A DNA stretch of 5,188 nt from Janthinobacterium lividum. GTDB taxonomy: Bacteria; Pseudomonadota; Gammaproteobacteria; Steroidobacterales; Steroidobacteraceae. The stretch spans positions 1 to 5,188 of the forward strand of contig CALPVO020000197.1 of NCBI GenBank assembly GCA_943327025.2. The letters run 5' to 3'. The position numbers and the translations under genes are program-made. The notes below the pieces were generated by a model. The model had not been told where the DNA came from, did not search any database, and was given only the letters and a program-made list of their open reading frames with translations. How positions within the stretch are numbered: the first letter of the stretch is position 1; each line of letters starts with the position of its first letter. Positions 1 to 5,188 of the stretch are shown here, in pieces.

Positions 1-1
1 A

Positions 2-571
2 GCCTTCACCGGCGGCAACGACCTCGCAGACTTCCTGCACCAACCGCCCTCCCGCCAAGACGCCCCGGTGTTCCGGTTCATGCGTGCGTTGAGCGACTGC
101 CGCAAACCCGTGGTGGCCGCGGTTTGCGGCCCTGCGGTCGGCATTGGCACCACGCTGCTACTGCATTGCGACTTCGTCTATGTCGCTAACGACGCGAAGC
201 TGTCGACGCCGTTCGTGAAATTGGGACTGGTACCGGAGTACGCCTCCAGCCTGCTCATGCCAGCGTGCCTCGGGCATGTGCGTGCCGCCGAATGGCTCCT
301 GCTGGGCGAGGTGTTCAGTGGCGAGCAGGCTGCGGCGCTAGGCTTGGCCAACCAAGCCTTGCCGGCTGCCGACGTGCTGGCTGCAGCACAAGCTACCGCA
401 GCAAGGCTGGCCGCGTTACCGCCCGGCGCGGTGCAAGCCGGCAAGGCCCTGATGCGCGGCGGGAACCGCGCAGCCATCGCCAGCACTATCGAAAAAGAAG
501 CCGCCGTGTTCGGCGCCGCCTTGCAGAGCGCCGAGGCGAAAGCCGCCTTCGCCGCTTTCCTCGGCCGCTAG
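2..571 (+). CDS. Enoyl-CoA hydratase/isomerase (crotonase) family protein, probable delta3,delta2-enoyl-CoA isomerase type, 5'-truncated by window edge
   Basis: The reading frame is open from the first complete codon at base 2 to a TAG stop at 569-571, giving 189 residues. Crotonases are usually about 250-270 residues, so some 65-75 N-terminal residues lie to the left. The oxyanion-hole segments are visible: FTGGNDL (residues 2-8) and CGPAVGIG (42-49), followed by the conserved CD at 56-57. Aligned by eye to rat enoyl-CoA hydratase, the positions of catalytic Glu144 and Glu164 are Thr51 and Phe71, so a normal hydratase mechanism is unlikely. A Glu at residue 79 in LGLVPEYASS sits where ECI2/yeast Eci1-type isomerases have their catalytic Glu, and the surrounding TPFVKLG resembles that family. 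The likely role is shifting cis/trans-3-enoyl-CoA to trans-2-enoyl-CoA in beta-oxidation of unsaturated fatty acids, in the cytoplasm. The GTG at 68 lies inside the fold and is not the start. The gene converges on the EAL gene with a 2-base gap. Family certain; isomerase subtype probable. Confidence 0.9.
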   Translation, partial: AFTGGNDLADFLHQPPSRQDAPVFRFMRALSDCRKPVVAAVCGPAVGIGTTLLLHCDFVYVANDAKLSTPFVKLGLVPEYASSLLMPACLGHVRAAEWLLLGEVFSGEQAAALGLANQALPAADVLAAAQATAARLAALPPGAVQAGKALMRGGNRAAIASTIEKEAAVFGAALQSAEAKAAFAAFLGR

Positions 572-573
572 GC

Positions 574-2646
574 TCAAAGCATGGCCGCGTAAGTGGCGAC
601 CGGCAGCGCCGGGTCCATCAGGTAGCCCTGCAAGTAGTCGCAGCCCTCCGCCCGGAGCAAGTCGAGCTGTCGATAGTTCTCGACGCCTTCGGCCACGACC
701 GACAGGTCTAGCGAATGAGCGAACTGGATGACGGCACGGATGAGGGCACAAGCTTCCCGCTCGTCCGGCGCGTCCCGCACGAAACTGCGGTCGATCTTCA
801 AGGTGTGTACCGGGAAGCTGCGCAGGTACTGCAGCGAAGAATACCCGGTGCCGAAATCGTCGATAGCCAGCGTAAAACCGGCGTCGCGTAGTTGCGTGAG
901 CAACTCGCGAACGAGAGTTGCGTCATGCACCAAGGCGTTCTCGGTGAGTTCCAATTCCAGCAGCCCGTGCGGCACCTCGGCCTGAGCCGCCGCGTCGGTA
1001 ATCATGGAGACCACTGCTTGATTCAGGAATTCATGCGCCGAGAGGTTCACCGCCACCGGTAGCAAGCGTTTGCCTGCCGCTCGCCACACGGAAATATCCT
1101 CGCAGACACGTTTCACTACCCAACGGTCGATGTCCACGATGAAACCAGCGGCTTCGGCGAGGCCGATGAATTCGTTGGGTGGGATGAACCCGAGGCGTGG
1201 ATGTTTCCAGCGCAATAGGGCTTCGGCCCCGACCAAACCCAGATCATCGACTCGGTACTTCGGCTGGTAGTACACCTCGAGACTGTTGCTGGCCACCGCA
1301 CGGCGCAGGTCCGCCTCGAGCGACAAGCGCTCCAGCGCTCGGTTATTCATTTCGGCGCGGTAGACAACCACCCGATTTCGCCCGGCCGCCTTCGCCTGCT
1401 GTGAAGCCGCATCAGCATTGCGCAACAGCGTGGGTACGTCCTGCCCATCCGCGGGGTAACACGCTACCCCGATACTGGCAGTCGCCTTGACCTCCACAGG
1501 TCCGCAAGGAAAGAGGGGTTCGAACGCCTGACGAATCATGTCTGCCGTCACCACGGCGCTTCCTGGACCGTCCGTCAAGGGCAGCCAGACCAGGAACTCG
1601 TCAGCACCAAGACGTGCGAGTGGCAGTTCGTCCTCGACCCCGGGGTGGATATTGGCAAGACAGCGGCGCAGACGGTCGGCGGCCTCGATGAGTACCGCGT
1701 CGCCGGCCAACTGCCCCAGCGTGTCATTCACTCGGCGGAACTGGTCCAAGTCGATGAACAATACCGCTACACGCCGACCCACCTTGCCCGCTGCCAGCAG
1801 CGAAGAGGTGAGTCGCATCTCCATCCACTCGCGGTTGGGAAGGTCCGTGAGGTTGTCGTAATACGCAAGGCGCCGAATGCGCTGCTCCGCGAACTTCTGT
1901 TCGGAAACATCCCGCACGACCGCGAGCAAGGTGCCATCTTCATTAGGCAACAACCGAACTTCCAGCACCTGCGTTACGCCGTACTGGAGTCGCTGACATT
2001 CAAGCGTGGTCGCGATGCGCGAAGCGAGAGCCTGTGCACAGACTGTCGGCAGAGCCAACGCGGCCTCGGGGGGTAATAGCGCCGCCAGCGTTGTCGGGGA
2101 CTCCTTGCCGGGGGAATCACCAGGCAGGGCCCCGCCACCAGCCGCACAGGCCTGAATGCGACCAGCGCCGTCGAGCAGGAACAGGCTGTCGGGCATGGCA
2201 CGTAGCAAAGCTTGGTTACGCGACTCCGCAGCGCGCAAGGCACCCGCCGCATCGGCAGCACGCAACACGTAGCGAACGCGATGCACCAGCAACACCCAAT
2301 TGATGGGCTTGGTAACGAAGTCCGTGGCGCCTGCCGCGTAGGCGCGTTCGATGGAGCCCGGGTCGTCGAGACTCGTGACCACCACGATGGGCAACTCCAC
2401 TCCACCCGGGAGGCAACGCATGCGCCGACAGGCCTCGTAGCCATCTACGCCGGGCATCTCCAGATCCAGCAGGACCATCTGCGGCCGATCGCGCAACACC
2501 GACTCGACGGCTTCCTCGCCGTTAGTCGCCAGAAAGACCTGGAAGCCCGCCCCGGAGAGCACGGAATGCGCCAAAAGACGCGTGGACGCATCATCGTCCG
2601 CCAGCAAGATTCGGCGGACCGGCTGCGGCAGAGAATTCAAGGGCAC
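574..2646 (-). CDS. Response regulator with REC-PAS-GGDEF-EAL domains, probable cyclic-di-GMP phosphodiesterase
   Basis: Cytoplasmic output protein of the relay, 690 residues from the GTG at 2646. REC, about 11-130: acidic cluster DDD 17-19, phospho-acceptor Asp61 in LLDLEMPGVDG, Thr91, Lys113. A weak PAS-like region, about 141-255, contains an Ala/Gly/Pro-rich stretch (168-200) and ends in VVRDVSEQK. GGDEF, about 258-430: DNLTDLPNR and FIDLDQFRRVND are conserved, but the signature is GADEF (347-351) and no RxxD inhibitory site precedes it. EAL, about 440-690: E475-A-L, Asn534, Glu569, Asp596-Asp597 in DDFGTGYSS, Lys617, Glu653 and Gln673 are all present, so hydrolysis of cyclic-di-GMP to pGpG is expected. 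Cyclase activity is doubtful; the GGDEF domain may only bind GTP. Start choice: the longest in-frame start, GTG at 2718, would overlap the Hpt gene by 82 bases. GTG at 2646 overlaps it by 10 and has a GGGAGG 4 bases upstream. TTG at 2640 (spacing 10) is the alternative. The tight overlap with the Hpt gene implies co-translation. Confidence 0.96.
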   Translation of the reverse strand: MPLNSLPQPVRRILLADDDASTRLLAHSVLSGAGFQVFLATNGEEAVESVLRDRPQMVLLDLEMPGVDGYEACRRMRCLPGGVELPIVVVTSLDDPGSIERAYAAGATDFVTKPINWVLLVHRVRYVLRAADAAGALRAAESRNQALLRAMPDSLFLLDGAGRIQACAAGGGALPGDSPGKESPTTLAALLPPEAALALPTVCAQALASRIATTLECQRLQYGVTQVLEVRLLPNEDGTLLAVVRDVSEQKFAEQRIRRLAYYDNLTDLPNREWMEMRLTSSLLAAGKVGRRVAVLFIDLDQFRRVNDTLGQLAGDAVLIEAADRLRRCLANIHPGVEDELPLARLGADEFLVWLPLTDGPGSAVVTADMIRQAFEPLFPCGPVEVKATASIGVACYPADGQDVPTLLRNADAASQQAKAAGRNRVVVYRAEMNNRALERLSLEADLRRAVASNSLEVYYQPKYRVDDLGLVGAEALLRWKHPRLGFIPPNEFIGLAEAAGFIVDIDRWVVKRVCEDISVWRAAGKRLLPVAVNLSAHEFLNQAVVSMITDAAAQAEVPHGLLELELTENALVHDATLVRELLTQLRDAGFTLAIDDFGTGYSSLQYLRSFPVHTLKIDRSFVRDAPDEREACALIRAVIQFAHSLDLSVVAEGVENYRQLDLLRAEGCDYLQGYLMDPALPVATYAAML

Positions 2647-3017
2647 GCGGCCTCCCGCGCCAAAGCCGTAACCACCGCGCTGCACGCGCTCGGGATAGGC
2701 GCCAGCAGGGCGATGCACTGCGGGCCCGCGCCTGCCTTGGCGGTTAACTCCAATTCCCGTAGTTGCGCCATGAAGCGCAGGGCACCGACATTACCGGCAT
2801 AAGACTTCAGCGCATGCACGGCAGCCGCCAGGGCCAGCCAATCTTCCCGCTGCACCGCCTGCTGCATCTGCTGCAACAACGCGGGCGAGTCCTGCACGAA
2901 CAGTTCGGCGACGCAAACAATCATGCTGCGTCCATCCGGCGAGGGAAGTTGCCGCAGAGCATCAATGACGCCGCGATCCAATGTCGACTCTGCCAATTCC
3001 GACTCTGTCACGGTCAA
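2637..3017 (-). CDS. Free-standing Hpt (histidine phosphotransfer) domain protein
   Basis: Small cytoplasmic phosphocarrier of 126 residues, close to the size of single-domain Hpt proteins. The signature VHALKSYAGNVGA places the phosphorylated His at residue 68 (codon 2814-2816), with Lys71 and the small residues Ala74, Gly75 and Gly78 after it, and LRELE about 20 residues later, as in the Hpt helical bundle. The upstream FVQDSPALLQQMQQAV resembles the usual first long helix of the family. No catalytic ATPase or receiver domain is present, so it can only relay phosphate, presumably from the C-terminal receiver of the hybrid kinase encoded 24 bases upstream to Asp61 of the response regulator encoded downstream. 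The start is inferred to be the TTG at 3017 because GAGGTG lies 5 bases before it; GTG at 3011, two codons later, is possible with an 11-base spacing. The 3' end overlaps the next gene by 10 bases. The C-terminal 25 residues are Ala/Pro-rich and show no motif. Confidence 0.93.
   Translation of the reverse strand: MTVTESELAESTLDRGVIDALRQLPSPDGRSMIVCVAELFVQDSPALLQQMQQAVQREDWLALAAAVHALKSYAGNVGALRFMAQLRELELTAKAGAGPQCIALLAPIPSACSAVVTALAREAACP
2651..2656 (-). promoter_or_regulatory. Ribosome binding site for the REC-PAS-GGDEF-EAL gene
   Basis: GGGAGG on the minus strand, inside the last codons of the Hpt gene. It is 4 bases from the GTG at 2646 and 10 bases from the TTG at 2640, so it supports a start near the Hpt stop codon rather than the in-frame GTG at 2718. 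The spacing to GTG is short, which leaves the exact start open by two codons. Confidence 0.55.
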
Positions 3018-3022
3018 AGGGA

Positions 3023-3028
3023 CACCTC
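3023..3028 (-). promoter_or_regulatory. Ribosome binding site for the Hpt gene
   Basis: GAGGTG on the minus strand lies in the 24-base gap between the kinase stop (3042-3044) and the Hpt gene, 5 bases before the TTG at 3017. Its spacing favours this TTG over the GTG at 3011. Inferred from sequence only. Confidence 0.65.
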
Positions 3029-3041
3029 GCCACCAAAAACG

Positions 3042-5188
3042 TCAAATCATCGAGCTGCGTGGGCACCATTTGGCAAGCTGCTCGGCGAGGGTTTCACGAG
3101 CGAACGGCTTTTCGATGAAATCGTCCATACCGGCCGCAACACAACGTTCGCGGGATTCGGTCGTCGCATCCGCCGTCAGGGCCACGATGGGCAGTCTAAC
3201 GCCAGTACCCGCCTCGCGGCGTCGAATTTCCGCAGAAGTCTGGTAGCCATCCATGTCAGGCATCTGGCAATCCATCAGCACCATGTCGAAGTGCCGCGCC
3301 TCTATGGCGTCCAGAGCCTCCTGCCCGCTTGCCACCGCCACCGCATGGTGCCCCAAGGCGGCCAACTTGCCGACGGCGATAGTGCGATTGAGCGCGTGGT
3401 CGTCGACCACCAACACCTCCAGCACACACGTGACCGTTGCCGTTTCAGGCTCGTTCAGGTCTACCACCTCTGGAACGCCACCGTCCGCCAAGCGCACCAG
3501 CATTTGCAGCAGCTCGCGCCAACGCAAAGGCTTCACCAGATGCCCGTTGAACGCCGCGGGATTCAAGCCAGAGGGCGGCGTACCCGTGCGGCGATTGAAG
3601 CCCGACAGCAAGACACGATTCGGGCGCCGTTCGGCCGGCCATTCGCTCCAGCCATCTGCCACTGTGCCGCGCGTTTGCAGCCACGCCTGATCCCCGCCGA
3701 TGAAGACATCATCGGCATCTACGGTCGCCAGACGGTCAGCCGAAATGCCCGACCAGTTCTCGACCGCGCGAGCGCGGACGCCCCAGTTGGCGAGCCATTG
3801 CAGCAGCACCTCGCGGACCACAGGGCTGGGGTCGAGTACAAAAACCTCGCGGAGCCCCTTCAAGCCTTCCGGGGAGGGGCAGTCACCCGCACCCGAGCCG
3901 CTCGCCGGCAGAGCCAGCTGCACCGTAAAGACCGACCCGGCGCCGTGCGTGCTGGCTACCGAAAGGCGTCCGCCCATTAACTCCGTCAACTGCCGCGCGA
4001 TGGTCAGGCCCAAACCCGACCCACCGAAACGCCGCGTGGTCGAGTTGTCTTCTTGCTGGAAGGCGTCGAACACATGCTCGACGTTCTCGGACCGAATACC
4101 AATACCCGTGTCCGCCACCCGCAGCACCACATGCACGGTGCCATCTTGTCCGGAAACCCCGGCCGTGAGGCTGACTTGTACATGCCCACTGTCGGTGAAC
4201 TTCACCGCATTGCCGATGAGGTTCAAGACCACCTGGCGGAAGCGCACCACGTCTACGAGCACTTCCGGTACGGCCACCGCAGGCGAGGCACAGACCAACT
4301 CGAGTCCTTTTTCTGCGGCTTGCCCAGCGAACAGTTCCACCGCCTGCTCGACCACCACATCGATGGCGGCCGGAACCGGATCAAGACGAATCTCCGCCAC
4401 TTCCATCTTCGAGAAGTCGAGGATGTTGCCGACAATCTGCACCAATGACTGTGCGGATTGCTGAATCGAGCGTGTGAAACGCCGCTGCGTATCGTCCAGA
4501 GGCGTATCGAGCAGCAAGTCGGCAATGCCAATGACGCCGTTCATCGGCGTGCGCAGTTCGTGGCTCATGCGGGCCACGAAGGCGCTGCGCGCGGCGGTAA
4601 GCTCCTGCAGCGTTTGGTTGCGCTGCTCGAGTTCACGGGTACGCTCGTGCACCGTCTCCTCGAGTCGCAGGCTGTATTCAATCTCCCGACGACGCTTGCG
4701 GCGGAACAGCAACAAGGCATACCCCCACACCAGCAGGGATACCAAGCCATAGATGACGTAAGCCAAGGGTGACGCCCAAAGAGCGGGTTTGACCTCAACC
4801 GGGAGGGCGAAATCGCTGGCACTGGCCACGCCGTCGGCGTTGCGCGCACGAACCCGGAAGACATAGTCGCCCGCCTGCAGATTCGTATAGCTCACACGGT
4901 GCCGCGTACCTGCATGCACCCAGTCTTCGTCAAAACCTTCGAGTTTGTAATCGTAGCGATTGTTCTCTGGCGCCACGTAGTCGAGCGCCGCGAACTCGAA
5001 GCTGACCACCACATCACGAGCCCCAAGCACGACCTTCTCAAGCAGGTAGGCAGGCACACGAGTATCTGCAGGCTTGTTCATCACCTCGTACGCGGTGAGT
5101 ACCACTCGGGGCGTACCTTTGCCGGGGTGGATCTCGGTCGGGCGTAAGCGATTGAGCCCCCCAGTGCCCCCGAAAAACAAGGTGCCAT
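3042..5188 (-). CDS. Hybrid sensor histidine kinase (Reg_prop/Y_Y_Y periplasmic sensor, HisKA, HATPase, receiver-like domain, receiver), 5'-truncated by window edge
   Basis: The visible C-terminal 714 residues are numbered from the first complete codon, 5184-5186. The frame stays open to the right edge, and the segment GTLFFGGTGGLNRLRP (1-16) is the last blade of a Reg_prop beta-propeller, so several hundred residues including a signal sequence should lie beyond it. Then: Y_Y_Y domain, about 65-133 (YDYKLEGFDEDW, YTNLQAGDYVFRVRA); one membrane segment, about 139-162, followed by RRKRRR; a charged, probably coiled-coil linker, 165-200. HisKA has SHELRTPMNGVIG with phospho-His209. HATPase has the N box (NLIGNAVKF, about 322-331), G1 DTGIGI (359-364), the F box FDAFQQED and G2 GGSGLGL (388-394). 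A divergent receiver-like domain, about 445-565, precedes a C-terminal receiver, about 590-705, with DD 595-596, phospho-acceptor Asp639 (LMDCQMPDMDG), Thr671 and Lys693. It senses an unknown periplasmic ligand and feeds the Hpt protein encoded next. No DNA-binding domain is fused, unlike the Bacteroides hybrid regulators with the same sensor. The TTG at 5180 is internal, not a start. Confidence 0.96.
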   Translation of the reverse strand, partial: GTLFFGGTGGLNRLRPTEIHPGKGTPRVVLTAYEVMNKPADTRVPAYLLEKVVLGARDVVVSFEFAALDYVAPENNRYDYKLEGFDEDWVHAGTRHRVSYTNLQAGDYVFRVRARNADGVASASDFALPVEVKPALWASPLAYVIYGLVSLLVWGYALLLFRRKRRREIEYSLRLEETVHERTRELEQRNQTLQELTAARSAFVARMSHELRTPMNGVIGIADLLLDTPLDDTQRRFTRSIQQSAQSLVQIVGNILDFSKMEVAEIRLDPVPAAIDVVVEQAVELFAGQAAEKGLELVCASPAVAVPEVLVDVVRFRQVVLNLIGNAVKFTDSGHVQVSLTAGVSGQDGTVHVVLRVADTGIGIRSENVEHVFDAFQQEDNSTTRRFGGSGLGLTIARQLTELMGGRLSVASTHGAGSVFTVQLALPASGSGAGDCPSPEGLKGLREVFVLDPSPVVREVLLQWLANWGVRARAVENWSGISADRLATVDADDVFIGGDQAWLQTRGTVADGWSEWPAERRPNRVLLSGFNRRTGTPPSGLNPAAFNGHLVKPLRWRELLQMLVRLADGGVPEVVDLNEPETATVTCVLEVLVVDDHALNRTIAVGKLAALGHHAVAVASGQEALDAIEARHFDMVLMDCQMPDMDGYQTSAEIRRREAGTGVRLPIVALTADATTESRERCVAAGMDDFIEKPFARETLAEQLAKWCPRSSMI

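Noticed and set aside
68..70. GTG as the start of the crotonase gene
   Set aside because: The frame stays open upstream and encodes the conserved FTGGNDL oxyanion-hole segment, so this GTG is internal.
562..592. Possible bidirectional terminator around the repeated GGCCGC blocks at the convergent junction
   Set aside because: The two blocks are direct copies and do not form a stable stem with a loop, and no T-run follows on either strand.
2212..2802. Plus-strand open frame (196 codons) opposite the REC domain and Hpt junction
   Set aside because: No domain, low-complexity composition, fully antisense to two well-supported genes.
2763..3980. Long plus-strand open frame (405 codons) antisense to the kinase and Hpt genes
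   Set aside because: It lies wholly opposite genes with unmistakable domain motifs, its translation is His/Gln/Arg-rich with no recognisable domain, and such frames are common in GC-rich coding DNA.
3700..4464. Plus-strand open frame (254 codons) opposite the kinase core
   Set aside because: Ser/Thr/Pro/Arg-rich translation without motifs, antisense to the HATPase and HisKA coding region; a shadow frame.
5178..5180. TTG as the start of the hybrid kinase
   Set aside because: The frame is open to the window edge and this codon is the Leu inside the conserved GTLFFGG propeller motif; the gene starts outside the window.

Overview
The window looks like chromosomal DNA from a GC-rich proteobacterium. 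A gammaproteobacterium of the Lysobacterales (Xanthomonadales) type is a plausible but unproven guess, based on high GC, GTG and TTG starts, and a large two-component/cyclic-di-GMP cassette. I see no mobile element, repeat array, tRNA, rRNA or CRISPR. The window is almost completely coding; the largest gap between genes is 24 bases.

Layout. Positions 2-571 (+) hold the C-terminal 189 residues of a crotonase-fold protein. It lacks both catalytic glutamates of true enoyl-CoA hydratases but keeps the single glutamate expected of a delta3,delta2-enoyl-CoA isomerase of the ECI2/Eci1 type. Two bases further on, facing it tail to tail, ends a three-gene minus-strand operon that fills the rest of the window. 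In the order of transcription this operon contains: (1) a membrane-bound hybrid histidine kinase, cut off by the right window edge (3042-5188), with the end of a periplasmic beta-propeller, a Y_Y_Y domain, one membrane segment, HisKA, HATPase, a degenerate receiver-like domain and an intact receiver; (2) a free-standing Hpt phosphotransfer protein (2637-3017); (3) a REC-PAS-GGDEF-EAL response regulator (574-2646).

How they work together (inference from domain logic). The kinase senses a periplasmic ligand and autophosphorylates on His. The phosphate passes to the Asp of its C-terminal receiver, then to His68 of the Hpt protein, and finally to Asp61 of the GGDEF-EAL protein. Gene order mirrors this His-Asp-His-Asp relay. 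The output is second-messenger turnover rather than transcription: no DNA-binding domain is encoded in the visible operon. The EAL domain keeps every catalytic residue I checked, while the diguanylate cyclase signature is altered to GADEF and has no RxxD inhibitory site. The system is therefore more likely to lower cyclic-di-GMP than raise it. The families are all known. What deserves a second look is the compact, complete relay ending in a probably one-sided cyclic-di-GMP enzyme, the receiver-like domain inside the kinase, and the atypical active site of the neighbouring crotonase.
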